The notes under the pieces are model-generated. The model saw only the letters and a program-made list of their open reading frames with translations. It ran no database searches and was not told the DNA's origin. Of a stretch of 31,005 bases of DNA, positions 16,585-25,164 are shown one piece after another. A program made the position numbers and the translations under genes. Source of the stretch: Candidatus Taylorbacteria bacterium RIFCSPHIGHO2_02_FULL_44_12 (lineage in GTDB: Bacteria > Patescibacteriota > Minisyncoccia > Phycocordibacterales > PALSA-1337); contig MHRM01000006.1 of assembly GCA_001822575.1 (NCBI GenBank), positions 10,785-41,789 of the forward strand, written 5' to 3'. Numbering within the stretch: position 1 is the stretch's first letter; every line of letters begins with the position of its first letter.

Positions 16585-17466
16585 ATGTCAAAATTACTAA
16601 TTTTTTCGTTTTGTATTTTTTTCTTACCATTTATTGTATTTGCCTACACAAGCCCAGGCAAACCTCAAGGCTTCGTTAATGATTTTGCCGGAGTGTTGAA
16701 AGCGGAAGAGAAACAGAATATTGAGATTCAATTGGGGGAATTGAAAAAGTCAACTGGAGCAGAAGTGGCGGTTGTGACTATTTCTTCACTAGGTGATGAA
16801 ACTATAGAAAGTTATGCTGTTAAGCTTTTCCAGGAATGGGGAATTGGGGAGAAGGGAAAAGACAATGGTTTGCTTATTTTGGTTGCTCTGAATGATAGAG
16901 AGGCTAGAATAGAAGTCGGTTATGGTCTGGAAGGAACAGTCACCGATCTCCAAGCCGGCCAAGTCGTCCGTCTTGTGATGATACCGGCCTTCAAGGAAGG
17001 TAAATATGGCCATGGTATAACTGGAGCCGCAAAAGCAATCACGGATATTATTTCAAAATCACCAGAAGCCGTTGTCTATTCGGGTACTGATACAAGATCT
17101 CCCAGTAACCCAAAGAACGACATAGATTTTGCGGCTTTGTTTTTCATAGTTATTATCATTCTTAATATCATGGTGCGGTTTCTGGGCAAGACCAAGTCAT
17201 GGTGGCTGGGGGGTGTGGTCGGAGGGGTGGTAGGGGCTATCATAGGTTTGATATGGGGTTTTGTATTTGCCGGTATCGGAGCTATAGTGATCCTAACTAT
17301 TCTAGGGTTGATCTTTGATTATTTTGTTTCCAAGCATCCGCCTGGATCGGGAGGTGGCCTTTGGCCTATAATATTTGGCGGTGGCCGTGGTGGTTCGGGC
17401 AGTAGTGGTTTTGGCGGTTTCGGTGGCGGGATGTCTGGTGGAGGTGGGGCTAGTGGGAGATGGTGA
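16585..17466 (+). CDS. TPM-domain (YgcG/TLP18.3-type) membrane protein
   Basis: A signal peptide (MSKLLIFSFCIFFLPFIVFA) is followed by a TPM domain (FVNDFAGVL, EVAVVTISSLGDETIESYA, LFQEWGIGEKGKDNGLLIL, ARIEVGYGLEG) at about residues 30-160, then two or three hydrophobic segments and a glycine-rich tail (GGFGGGMSGGGGASGRW) typical of YgcG proteins. These act at the envelope, some as phosphatases or repair factors, and pair with LemA. I start at 16585 because the signal peptide begins there; the open frame reaches ATG 16501, which lies in the repeat element and would bury the signal peptide behind 28 residues. Confidence 0.88.
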   Translation: MSKLLIFSFCIFFLPFIVFAYTSPGKPQGFVNDFAGVLKAEEKQNIEIQLGELKKSTGAEVAVVTISSLGDETIESYAVKLFQEWGIGEKGKDNGLLILVALNDREARIEVGYGLEGTVTDLQAGQVVRLVMIPAFKEGKYGHGITGAAKAITDIISKSPEAVVYSGTDTRSPSNPKNDIDFAALFFIVIIILNIMVRFLGKTKSWWLGGVVGGVVGAIIGLIWGFVFAGIGAIVILTILGLIFDYFVSKHPPGSGGGLWPIIFGGGRGGSGSSGFGGFGGGMSGGGGASGRW

Positions 17467-17495
17467 ACTAGTTACTAGTATACTAGTAACTAGTT
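17466..17495. repeat. perfect 30-bp palindrome at the TPM gene stop
   Basis: AACTAGTTACTAGTA joined to its exact reverse complement. Its first base is the last base of the TGA stop codon, and the tRNA-Ser gene begins 9 bases further on. It belongs to the ACTAGTAAC family. Confidence 0.9.
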
Positions 17496-17503
17496 TCTAG
17501 TTT

Positions 17504-17591
17504 GGAGGGTTCGCATAGCGGTCTAGTGCGCGCGCTTGGAAAGCGCGTGTGGGGCAACCCACCAGGAGTTCGAATCTCCTACCCTCCGCCA
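17504..17591 (+). tRNA. tRNA-Ser (anticodon GGA)
   Basis: The acceptor stem GGAGGGT (17504-17510) pairs with ACCCTCC (17581-17587), then discriminator G and an encoded CCA. The D arm is GCATAGCGGTCTAGTGC, the anticodon arm is CGCGC-TTGGAAA-GCGCG with anticodon GGA reading UCU/UCC, the long class II variable arm is TGTGGGGCAACCCACC, and the T arm is AGGAG-TTCGAAT-CTCCT. The long variable arm confirms serine. Confidence 0.95.
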
Positions 17592-17663
17592 GTGATCTGG
17601 ACAAAGTTCGAACATTTTTCGCCGAGAATCCCGAACAATGTAGATATTTTACTTTAATGATAT

Positions 17664-17669
17664 TATAGT
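17664..17669 (+). promoter_or_regulatory. -10 box of the RhuM-family gene
   Basis: TATAGT lies 11 bases before ATG 17681 in an AT-rich stretch; the leader would be only about 4-5 bases. The -35 is not clear. Confidence 0.4.
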
Positions 17670-17680
17670 AAAATTACTTT

Positions 17681-18673
17681 ATGAAAGAAATGAAGAATAT
17701 TATTCTATATGCATCACCGAACGGCACATTCAAGTTAGAGGTGTCGATCGATGGAGAAACAGTCTGGCTATCGCAAAAACAAATGGGAGAGCTTTTTGAC
17801 TGTACATCAGAGAATGTCATTATCCACCTGAAAAATATCTTTGAAAGTGGCGAATTGGTGGAAAAAGCAACTACTAAGGAATCCTTAGTAGTTCAAAAAG
17901 AAGGAAATAGAAGCGTAAAAAGGGAGATACGGATGTATAACCTTGATGCGATAATTTCTCTCGGCTATCGTGTCAATTCTATCCGCGGTACTCAATTCCG
18001 CATCTGGGCAACCAATAGATTACGGGAGTATATAATCAAAGGATTTACCTTGGACGACGAACGATTGAAAAATGGTAAAAAAGAATCATACTTTGACGAA
18101 CTCATAGAGCGAGTTCGGGCAATCAGGACGAGCGAACGAAATTTCTATCAGAAAATAACAGATATTTATGCTACTAGCCTAGACTATGATCCGAAATCAC
18201 TCTTGACCAAGAACTTTTTTGCCACGGTGCAGAATAAAATGCACTACGGTATACATGGACATACGGCTGCTGAAGTAATTGTAGCTCGGGCAGATGCCAA
18301 AAAACCAAATATGGGTATTACTTCCGTCCCACAGGGTAAGATAAAAAGAAATGATGTTTTTGTTGCAAAAAATTATCTGACAGAAGATGAAATATATGAC
18401 TTGAATCTTATTGTAGATCAGTACCTGTCCTTTGCCGAGATGCAAGCTAGGAAAAAGAAGCCTATGCAAATGGAGGACTGGATACATAAGTTAGATGACT
18501 TTCTAAAATTGAATGAGAAAGAGATATTGAAAACGTCAGGTAAGATTTCAAAAGAAACAGCTGAATTGAAAGCGGGTGTGGAATACGATAAGTTTAAAAA
18601 AGAGGAGGATAAGAAATATATTTCTGATTTTGATGAGGAGACGAAAAAGTATTTGAATGGGAAAACAGACTAA
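17681..18673 (+). CDS. RhuM-family (virulence protein RhuM-like) protein
   Basis: A 330-residue protein matching the RhuM family over its length: the N-terminal VWLSQKQMGELFDCTSENV region resembles a winged-helix/KilA-N-like DNA-binding module, then VQKEGNRSVKREIRMYNLDA, GYRVNSIRGTQFRIWATNRL, and the C-terminal FFATVQNKMHYGIHGHTAAE with IVARADAKKPNMGITS and AKNYLTEDEIYDLNLIVDQY. The biochemical function is not established; homologues lie in mobile or accessory regions. It starts 90 bases after tRNA-Ser, a common integration site, but no integrase or repeated tRNA end is seen. Its coding sequence looks more A/T-rich than that of its neighbours. Confidence 0.88.
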   Translation: MKEMKNIILYASPNGTFKLEVSIDGETVWLSQKQMGELFDCTSENVIIHLKNIFESGELVEKATTKESLVVQKEGNRSVKREIRMYNLDAIISLGYRVNSIRGTQFRIWATNRLREYIIKGFTLDDERLKNGKKESYFDELIERVRAIRTSERNFYQKITDIYATSLDYDPKSLLTKNFFATVQNKMHYGIHGHTAAEVIVARADAKKPNMGITSVPQGKIKRNDVFVAKNYLTEDEIYDLNLIVDQYLSFAEMQARKKKPMQMEDWIHKLDDFLKLNEKEILKTSGKISKETAELKAGVEYDKFKKEEDKKYISDFDEETKKYLNGKTD

Positions 18674-18747
18674 GTTTTGAATATTTTTACACAAACAAAG
18701 TTGTCCATCTATCAAAAACTTAGGTGACATGGTACAGTATTTTCAAT

Positions 18748-19674
18748 ATGAAAAAATACAAGTTTCTGTTCATGGTATTAGTAATACTATCTATGATAGT
18801 GATTCCCCCAAGCTATAACGCATCCGCTCTTTCCTGTGCTCCCGCCACATTACAACAGCAAATAGACAGAGCGACTGTTATTTTTGCCGGAAAAGTAACT
18901 AGTATGCAAACTGCTACTTCGGATAAAGCGGCTAACGCGTCATTTGAGGTAACAGAATATTGGAAAGGTCAGGTTGGCAAGAAAATAACTATAGGTGGTA
19001 TTTATGCATGGACAGGGAATGCAAATCCTCCGCCATATTTTGTAGTTGGTAACACCTATCTTGTCTTTGCGCACAGTGTTCCAAATTCAGCTGAAACCAA
19101 AAATATACCGGATAATCTATTTGCAAGTATTAATTGCGGCAGAACTACACTTTTAGCCTCTGCTAATGAAGAAAAAGTGGCTCTTGGTGAGGGGAAAATT
19201 CCTGTAGGTAATGTTCCAGTACAGCAAATTCCTCCAGCAATTCCACCTGCACCTCGTCCTATTTCAGGAGAAACAAATTATCAGAAATGTTTAAACAGAG
19301 CTATACTCACAAGAGAAACCTCAGCAAAAACTGCGTATCAAGAATTTAATTTGACTGTAGAATCTGAGAGAGCCGAACTTGCGAAGGCAGCTAGACCTTT
19401 TAGTGGTTGGTTAGCGTGGTTAAATATTTTTCGACGTGAAGATGTAAAGAATTTTGAAAGACTAAACAATGAATATGTGAAAGCACTAGAAAAGGCGACT
19501 CCAGCAAAGGAAATGGCGATCAAAAAATCAGACAATAAGTTTACGATCGATAAAGAATTCTGCTTCACACATCAAGACATTACATACAAATGGACACCAG
19601 AGGATCAGAGTGCACTTGACCAACTCGTACCGCCTCGATTACATGGTGACAGTAAAGGGGACATACAAAAGTAA
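18748..19674 (+). CDS. secreted TIMP/NTR-like domain protein
   Basis: The signal peptide (FLFMVLVILSMIVIPPSY) ends before Cys30, which opens a tissue-inhibitor-of-metalloproteinase/netrin-like domain: SCAPATLQQQIDRATVIFAG, FEVTEYWKGQVG, YFVVGNTYLVFAHS and INCGRTTLLASANEE, the classic pattern in bacterial NTR-like proteins. A proline-rich linker (QQIPPAIPPAPRPI) leads to a charged helical C-terminal domain with two further cysteines (YQKCLNRA, EFCFTHQ). I start at ATG 18748, which begins the signal peptide and has TACAGT 9 bases before it (18733-18738); the open frame begins at 18724. Its role is unknown; bacterial members are not proven protease inhibitors. Confidence 0.65.
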   Translation: MKKYKFLFMVLVILSMIVIPPSYNASALSCAPATLQQQIDRATVIFAGKVTSMQTATSDKAANASFEVTEYWKGQVGKKITIGGIYAWTGNANPPPYFVVGNTYLVFAHSVPNSAETKNIPDNLFASINCGRTTLLASANEEKVALGEGKIPVGNVPVQQIPPAIPPAPRPISGETNYQKCLNRAILTRETSAKTAYQEFNLTVESERAELAKAARPFSGWLAWLNIFRREDVKNFERLNNEYVKALEKATPAKEMAIKKSDNKFTIDKEFCFTHQDITYKWTPEDQSALDQLVPPRLHGDSKGDIQK

Positions 19675-19896
19675 TAAACTTTTTTGAGGCACAGCCCCCA
19701 CACCCCCAGTTCTCCGTCCGCTCTCTCCTCATTGTTCCGGATTTTCAGAGAAGTAAGTTCGAACTTCAAGTAAAAACTGCCGTCAGTAAAATCGCGCTTC
19801 ATGAGCACGTCAGAATAAGGGATTCTACCATCATAGACATAATGCGCTATAATGAGTTCATATTATCAGCATTATCAATGTTTCTAAATCAATACC
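19675..19896. other. 222-bp intergenic region, no gene recognised
   Basis: It contains a C-rich stretch (CAGCCCCCACACCCCCAG) and, near the right end, GCTATAAT at about 19849-19856 that may be the -10 of doxX with a leader of about 35 bases. No RNA gene or inverted repeat is evident. A minus-strand open frame spanning 19605-19808 also overlaps the end of the previous gene and matches nothing I know. Confidence 0.4.
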
Positions 19897-20277
19897 ATGT
19901 CTAATAAAAAGAAAGATTTTTTATTGCTCGTAGTCCGTCTCATTATCGGGGGACTTTTTATCGCCACAGGCTGGATGAAGGTTTCGGCTCCGGCTGACAC
20001 TGTGGCATTCTTCTCTACGCTCGGTATACCAGCTTTCGTAGCCTATGTTGTTGGATACGCGGAGCTCATTGGAGGAATCGCCATTGTGCTTGGTTTCTGG
20101 ACAAACATAGTGTCGATAATTTTGGCTGTCATTATGATTGGTGCCATATACTTTACCCGGGGAGGAGGTTTCTCCGTGTACGGTCTGCCTCTTGTAACAT
20201 TTGCCGGATTGCTATCCATAATCGCTTCGGGTCCTGGCAGATATGCTCTCCGATCACAAAGTCAACAATCTTTTTAG
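19897..20277 (+). CDS. DoxX family membrane protein
   Basis: A 126-residue, four-helix membrane protein. It opens with LLVVRLIIGGLFIATGWMKV, the DoxX signature, followed by FFSTLGIPAFVAYVVGYAEL, IGGIAIVLGFWTNIVSIILA and a last helix PLVTFAGLLSIIASG. DoxX-type proteins are linked to quinone or thiol redox processes, but this one has no obvious partner. It is convergent with the DUF1761 gene, with repeat sequence filling the gap. Confidence 0.85.
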   Translation: MSNKKKDFLLLVVRLIIGGLFIATGWMKVSAPADTVAFFSTLGIPAFVAYVVGYAELIGGIAIVLGFWTNIVSIILAVIMIGAIYFTRGGGFSVYGLPLVTFAGLLSIIASGPGRYALRSQSQQSF

Positions 20278-20347
20278 TTATTTAGTTTTTGATAATGCAA
20301 AGTAATTTATCGTACCAATAACTAACTACTAATAACCAATTACTAAA
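20278..20347. repeat. AT-rich repeat filling the gap between convergent stops
   Basis: TTATTTAGTTTTTGATAATG starts right after the doxX stop, and TAACTAACTACTAATAACCA plus ATTACTAAA ends right at the DUF1761 stop (TAA on the minus strand). The right half resembles the 25371-25392 arm in rnpB. It belongs to the ACTAGTAAC/TAGTTGGTTATTAG family. Confidence 0.65.
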
Positions 20348-20761
20348 TTACACCCACGCCCCGATGATCGCTCCGCCGACCACTAGGCTTATAAGGGTAT
20401 TGACCGCATCAATGACAATAAGCTTGAATGGAGCCTTCTTCCAAAGAAGTTCAGAAATATTTCCTGGCAGGCTGAATCCCAGCCAAGCTATCAATCCCAA
20501 AAATGCTCCATCCTCGGCTCGCCCTACTCCCGTGGCTGTTGCCAGAAAAGCCAAGACCCCAAAAGAAATTAGTCCAAATATGAAATGAGTGAGGTAGGAC
20601 TTCCACATCCCTTGGGTTTTGGTTATGTCTATGTCAGATTGACCAACTTTGGTTAGGGCCAGCCATTCTTTGCCGAACAAAACTGGCGAATACCATAAGG
20701 CGCCGATGCCAAAACTGACTACTCCTGCTACAATTATTGACCAAATATTGATGTTTTCCAT
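20348..20761 (-). CDS. DUF1761 family membrane protein
   Basis: A protein of about 137 residues with four hydrophobic helices and the DUF1761 pattern: NIWSIIVAGVVSFGIGALWY, SPVLFGKEW, a central helix with YLTHFIFGLISFGVLAF, GLIAWLGFSLPG and the C-terminal LISLVVGGAIIGAW. The function of the family is unknown. I start at ATG 20761, where the family begins; a GTG at 20779 would add six residues. It is divergent from the DUF192 gene. Confidence 0.8.
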   Translation of the reverse strand: MENINIWSIIVAGVVSFGIGALWYSPVLFGKEWLALTKVGQSDIDITKTQGMWKSYLTHFIFGLISFGVLAFLATATGVGRAEDGAFLGLIAWLGFSLPGNISELLWKKAPFKLIVIDAVNTLISLVVGGAIIGAWV

Positions 20762-20806
20762 ATAGTTTTTTACCGGCACATGTTACTATTAATAACACAA
20801 CAACGC

Positions 20807-20812
20807 TATAAT
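20807..20812 (+). promoter_or_regulatory. -10 box of the DUF192 gene
   Basis: TATAAT ends 16 bases before ATG 20829. Its reverse-complement neighbourhood may also serve the divergent DUF1761 gene. Confidence 0.45.
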
Positions 20813-20828
20813 AATAACATACCAAACA

Positions 20829-21347
20829 ATGAAATCAATTTTCCCAAAAATCATTATTTTCATGGTCGCGGCGGGGGCTCTCTTTTTCGTGGCCCGATAT
20901 CTTATAGGTCTGAAAGCCATACCTTCACTGTCCGAGTACATAGCCAATAATCCCTTGAATGATTCCAGCCAGACTTCGGCGACCTCTTCTGCCCCCTCCA
21001 AGATATCCATAATTGCTCCGGCTGGAACTATTGAGGCTGTCGTAGTCACAGCAGAAGCCGATTTGGAAAAAGGATTGGGTGGTCAGGCTGATATGAAGCG
21101 AGATCAAGGTATGCTTTTTGTTTTTCCTACTGCTGATATTTATACTTTTTGGATGAAAGACATGCTTTTTTCCATTGACATCGTTTGGATATCTCCCGAT
21201 CTGACAATCTCCGGAATAACAGAAAATATATCGCCTCAAACTTATCCCGCGACTTTCGTTTCTCCCGGTCCAGTTTTGTATGTCCTGGAATTGAACGCTG
21301 GGGCCGCCAAAGAATTTGGTTTGGTGGCGGGAGAAAAAATAATGTGA
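20829..21347 (+). CDS. DUF192 domain protein, membrane-anchored
   Basis: A 172-residue protein with an N-terminal membrane helix (IIIFMVAAGALFFVARYLIG), a Ser-rich linker and a DUF192 domain: VTAEADLEKGLGGQ, MKRDQGMLFVFP, FWMKDMLFSIDIVWIS, and the end VLELNAGAAKEFGLVAGEK. DUF192 is a small beta fold found across bacteria and archaea; its role is unresolved. It faces outside the membrane here. It lies 69 bases upstream of nrdA, and no functional link is evident. Confidence 0.88.
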   Translation: MKSIFPKIIIFMVAAGALFFVARYLIGLKAIPSLSEYIANNPLNDSSQTSATSSAPSKISIIAPAGTIEAVVVTAEADLEKGLGGQADMKRDQGMLFVFPTADIYTFWMKDMLFSIDIVWISPDLTISGITENISPQTYPATFVSPGPVLYVLELNAGAAKEFGLVAGEKIM

Positions 21348-21416
21348 TCTAAACCATTGTCCACATTCCACCTCTCTGACTTCGGATGTACAATGTAGAC
21401 ATAAATATTTTTTCTT

Positions 21417-24107
21417 ATGAGCATATCAATCAAAAAAGCCGATGGTACTAGGGAGTCTTTCAATGCCGATCGCATCAATCGTTCCATAGAGAGGGCATGT
21501 GTCGGACTGACTGACCCTATATCTATGGTTACCCAGATAGCCACCGAGACCCAGTTGACTTTGTATGACGATATTAGTACCGATGAATTGGATCAGGCTA
21601 CTATTAATACAGCCGTCCAGAATATAAAAGAAGACACTGATTATGACAAAGTTGCTACCAGATTACTGCTCAAGACCATTTATCGCAAAGTCATCGGAGA
21701 TTATGACAAAGAAAGCACAGATGATCTCAAACAAAAACATCGTGACAGTTTCATCGCCTACATACTGAAGGGCATTGGCGAAAACCGTCTCCATTCCGAT
21801 ATGGCCGGTAAATTTGATCTGCAAAAGTTGGCAGATGTTCTGGATGTGGAGCGTGATGAGCTCTTTGTTTATGCTGGACTGGACGGTCTGATCAACAGAT
21901 ATTTCTTGAAAGATCAAAAGAACCAACCACTAGAAACTCCCCAATACTTTTTCATGCGGGTAGCTATGGGTCTTTCTTACAATGAGAAAGATCCGACAAA
22001 TATGGCCAAGAAGTTCTATTCCAAAATGTCTAGACACGAATACATTGCCGGTGGTTCTACAAATCTGGGGGCCGGCACTATTCGCTCGTCTCTTTCCAAC
22101 TGTTTCTTGTTGGAGGTCCATGATGATATGGCCCACATAGCCAAAACAGTTTCGGATGTTATGCGGCTATCCAAAGATTCTGGTGGTATTGGGTTGTCCA
22201 TCACAAAACTCCGAGCCGCCGGCTCGCCCCTCAAATCCAATTTTGGAGGTCAATCTAGTGGACCAACTCCCTTCGCCAAGGTATTTGATACGGCCATCCG
22301 GGCTATTAGTCGTGCTGGCAAAAAAATGGGAGCGCTCTGTTTTTATATGGAAAATTGGCATATGGATTTTCCAGAATTTCTAGATTGGAAACACAATTCC
22401 GGTGATGACTATATGCGGATGCGAACTGCCAACACAGCCGCTTATCTTTCCGATGAATTTATGAAGAGAGTAGAGGCTGGTCAAGACTGGTATATGTTTG
22501 ATCCAGTTGATGTGACTGATCTCAATGAACTTTATGGTCAAGATTTTAGCAAGCGCTATGCCCAGTATGTGGAAATGGCTGAAAAGGGAGAATTGCGAAC
22601 ATTCAAGAAAGTTCCAGCCCAGGAACAGTATCGTCAGATCCTTGTATCTCTGCAGTCCACATCTCATCCTTGGTTGGTTTGGAAGGACACCATCAATAAC
22701 CGAGCTCTCAATAACAACACTGGCACTATTCATATGTCCAATCTCTGCACCGAGATTTGTCTGCCCCAAGACAAAGAAAATATCGCTGTCTGCAACCTGG
22801 CCTCACTCAATCTGGCCGCTCATATCAATAACAAAGAAGTCAATTGGGGCCGCCTAGAAGAGAGCGTTCGTTTGGCCATTCGTCAGCTAGACAATCTCAT
22901 AGATATCAATGTTCTTTCTATTTCAGAAGCTTCCAAATCTGACCATGAGAACCGGGCTATAGGTCTAGGGGTCATGGGGTTTGCCGATACCATAGAACGC
23001 CTCGGCATGGCTTATGACAGCGAGCATGCCTGGAATTTTGCTGATCGGATATTTGAATTTGTCAGCTATATGGCTATTGATGAAAGCGCCAATCTAGCCG
23101 CAGAGCGCGGGTCATACAAGAATTTCTCCGGTTCCGAATGGTCAAAAGGATTGGTTCCCATTGATACCTTGAGAAGAGTGTCCGCTTCGCGCGATGTTCC
23201 AGTGACAGTTGATGAAACCAGCAAACACCGTGGTCTCAATTGGGACATTCTTCGAGCCAAGGTCAAAAAAGGGATGCGTAACGCGACCCTCCTGGCTGTG
23301 GCTCCAAATGCCAATATCGGTTTGGTTGTCGGTACTACTCCAGGTATAGATGCCCGTTTCGCCCAAGTTTTTTCTCGCAATAAGATCTCCGGCAAATATT
23401 TGGATCTCAATCACAATCTGGTCAAAGATCTCAAGAATATGGGCTTGTGGGAAAAGGTTCGCGAGTCTATTATTGAAAATCAAGGCGACATTTCTGGGAT
23501 CCCATCCATTCCGCAATATCTCAAAGATATTTATAAGACAGCCTTCACTACATCTCCTCATGCATATATAGAAGTAGCCGCTAGGGCCCAGAAATGGATT
23601 GATCAGGCTCTTTCTCGCAATATGTATTTGGATACTCGCGATATAGATGAGACTATGAATATATACATGTCAGCATGGAAGAAAGGTCTCAAGTCTACCT
23701 ATTATCTTCACATGAAGCCGCGTCATAGCGCCGAGCAGAGCACTACCAGAGTCAACAAAGCCGAAAAGATGGGCAAGAAAGGGTTTGCGACAGTTGCTTC
23801 AGCCAGAAAAGAAGAAGAGATAGCTGTTAGAGTCCAAGAAGCTATTCCGACTCCCTTGACCGACATGGAGATTTCAAGTATTTCAGAGTCCAACATGGTT
23901 TCTGTCTCGGTCCGTCAGCAGACAGAACTTTCACAAGGACATTCCATAGCCCAAGCCATGCCCAAAGAGTCTTCTTTGGAGACCAAAGAAACCATTCAAC
24001 AAGAACCATTTCTGGAGCCTCTAAAGGAGAAGATCAGTGTTTCGGATGTGGCCAAAGTCTGTCCGATAGATCCAGCCGAGCGGGCCCAGTGCGATAGTTG
24101 TCAATAA
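21417..24107 (+). CDS. nrdA: class I ribonucleoside-diphosphate reductase, alpha subunit
   Basis: NrdA reduces NDPs to dNDPs using a radical supplied by NrdB. The 896-residue protein starts with an ATP-cone (residues about 1-95; ISIKKADGTRESFNADRIN), the allosteric activity site. Catalytic residues are in place: redox Cys229 (LSNCFLLEV) and Cys459 (AVCNLASLN), radical Cys444 and Glu446 (NLCTEICLPQ), the radical-transfer pair Tyr762-Tyr763 (STYYLHMKPR) and the C-terminal CDSCQ shuttle cysteines 892/895. It is longer than E. coli NrdA (761 aa), mostly through a Ser/Glu-rich linker at about 780-890 before the cysteine tail. nrdB follows after 18 bases. Confidence 0.95.
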   Translation: MSISIKKADGTRESFNADRINRSIERACVGLTDPISMVTQIATETQLTLYDDISTDELDQATINTAVQNIKEDTDYDKVATRLLLKTIYRKVIGDYDKESTDDLKQKHRDSFIAYILKGIGENRLHSDMAGKFDLQKLADVLDVERDELFVYAGLDGLINRYFLKDQKNQPLETPQYFFMRVAMGLSYNEKDPTNMAKKFYSKMSRHEYIAGGSTNLGAGTIRSSLSNCFLLEVHDDMAHIAKTVSDVMRLSKDSGGIGLSITKLRAAGSPLKSNFGGQSSGPTPFAKVFDTAIRAISRAGKKMGALCFYMENWHMDFPEFLDWKHNSGDDYMRMRTANTAAYLSDEFMKRVEAGQDWYMFDPVDVTDLNELYGQDFSKRYAQYVEMAEKGELRTFKKVPAQEQYRQILVSLQSTSHPWLVWKDTINNRALNNNTGTIHMSNLCTEICLPQDKENIAVCNLASLNLAAHINNKEVNWGRLEESVRLAIRQLDNLIDINVLSISEASKSDHENRAIGLGVMGFADTIERLGMAYDSEHAWNFADRIFEFVSYMAIDESANLAAERGSYKNFSGSEWSKGLVPIDTLRRVSASRDVPVTVDETSKHRGLNWDILRAKVKKGMRNATLLAVAPNANIGLVVGTTPGIDARFAQVFSRNKISGKYLDLNHNLVKDLKNMGLWEKVRESIIENQGDISGIPSIPQYLKDIYKTAFTTSPHAYIEVAARAQKWIDQALSRNMYLDTRDIDETMNIYMSAWKKGLKSTYYLHMKPRHSAEQSTTRVNKAEKMGKKGFATVASARKEEEIAVRVQEAIPTPLTDMEISSISESNMVSVSVRQQTELSQGHSIAQAMPKESSLETKETIQQEPFLEPLKEKISVSDVAKVCPIDPAERAQCDSCQ

Positions 24108-24125
24108 TTTCCATAAAATAATTCC

Positions 24126-25133
24126 ATGCTCATAGGAAAAGCCGCCCCAGAAGATACTAGTTTGCACCCAATCAAATACAAGTGGGCTTATGACCTATAC
24201 ATGCAGGCTGTCCGCAATACTTGGTTTCCCCATGAAATAACTCTCAAAGAAGATTTGGATGACTGGAAGAGGATGACCGACGATGAAAAACACGCGGTAG
24301 AATTTCTAATGTCCTTTTTCAACCCGGCAGAGCTGATCGTAAACAGATCTCTGGCTTTGGGCGTCTATCCATACATAAAGTCTCCAGAATGCCATCTATA
24401 TCTGGCCAAACAAATGTGGGAAGAAGCCAATCACTGTGTGGCCTTTGAATATGTTCTTGAAACATTTCCTTTTGATCGGATCAAGGTATTCCAGCACCAT
24501 CTCAAAATCCCTTCCATGAAAGCCAAGGAAGACTACATCAACAAATACATGCGACGGATGACAGAAGTTTCTTTGGATGTTAGTACCACGGAAGGCAAGA
24601 AGGATTTTATTCGCAATTTGGTGGCTACCAATATAGTCATGGAAGGGATTTGGTTCTATTCAGGATTTATGGTGGTTTTGTCATTCCGCCAAAGAAAACA
24701 GTTGCGGAATTTTGGCTCCATGATCAACTGGGTTTTGCGCGATGAGAGTCTGCACCTCCAATTTGGGATGAATCTGATTCACAACATTCTGGAAGAAAAT
24801 CATGACCTTTTGACCCCAGAATTCGCCGATGATATCAGAAATATTATCATTGAAGGAGTCAATAAAGAAGTGGATTATAACAAAGACCTTTTCCCGAATG
24901 GGATCCTGGGACTGAATGCCGACTATGTCAACCAATATGTCAAATATGTGGCCGATCGCCGTCTGGAAGAGCTCGGTTTCCCGAAGTTTTATAATGCCAC
25001 CAACCCAGCCAAATGGATGAGCGCGGCCACCGATGTTTACGAGCTTGTCAATTTCTTTGAAGCCCAGAATACGAGCTATGAAGTAGATAGTCATGCTCAT
25101 GGGAAGAAATTAGAAGAAGGAAGTAAGAAGTAG
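24126..25133 (+). CDS. nrdB: class I ribonucleotide reductase beta subunit, class Ic-like (Phe at radical-Tyr position)
   Basis: NrdB houses the dinuclear metal cofactor that starts the radical reaction. The 335-residue protein carries all six metal ligands with family spacing: Glu69 (NPAELIVN), Glu100 and His103 (EEANHC), Glu173 (VMEGIWF), Glu207 and His210 (DESLH). Trp33 matches E. coli Trp48. The position four after His103, the radical tyrosine in E. coli (Tyr122), is Phe107, and the first ligand is Glu rather than Asp. Both traits are those of the Mn/Fe class Ic enzyme of Chlamydia. The last codons and stop (GGAAGTAAGAAGTAG) resemble a purine-rich repeat arm. Confidence 0.93.
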   Translation: MLIGKAAPEDTSLHPIKYKWAYDLYMQAVRNTWFPHEITLKEDLDDWKRMTDDEKHAVEFLMSFFNPAELIVNRSLALGVYPYIKSPECHLYLAKQMWEEANHCVAFEYVLETFPFDRIKVFQHHLKIPSMKAKEDYINKYMRRMTEVSLDVSTTEGKKDFIRNLVATNIVMEGIWFYSGFMVVLSFRQRKQLRNFGSMINWVLRDESLHLQFGMNLIHNILEENHDLLTPEFADDIRNIIIEGVNKEVDYNKDLFPNGILGLNADYVNQYVKYVADRRLEELGFPKFYNATNPAKWMSAATDVYELVNFFEAQNTSYEVDSHAHGKKLEEGSKK

Positions 25134-25164
25134 GAAGTATAGTATATCCATACAGGTATACATC

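Noticed and set aside
19605..19808. 67-aa minus-strand open frame in the region before doxX
   Set aside because: It overlaps the end of the NTR-like gene and has no recognisable domain; a gene remnant cannot be excluded, but I cannot support it.
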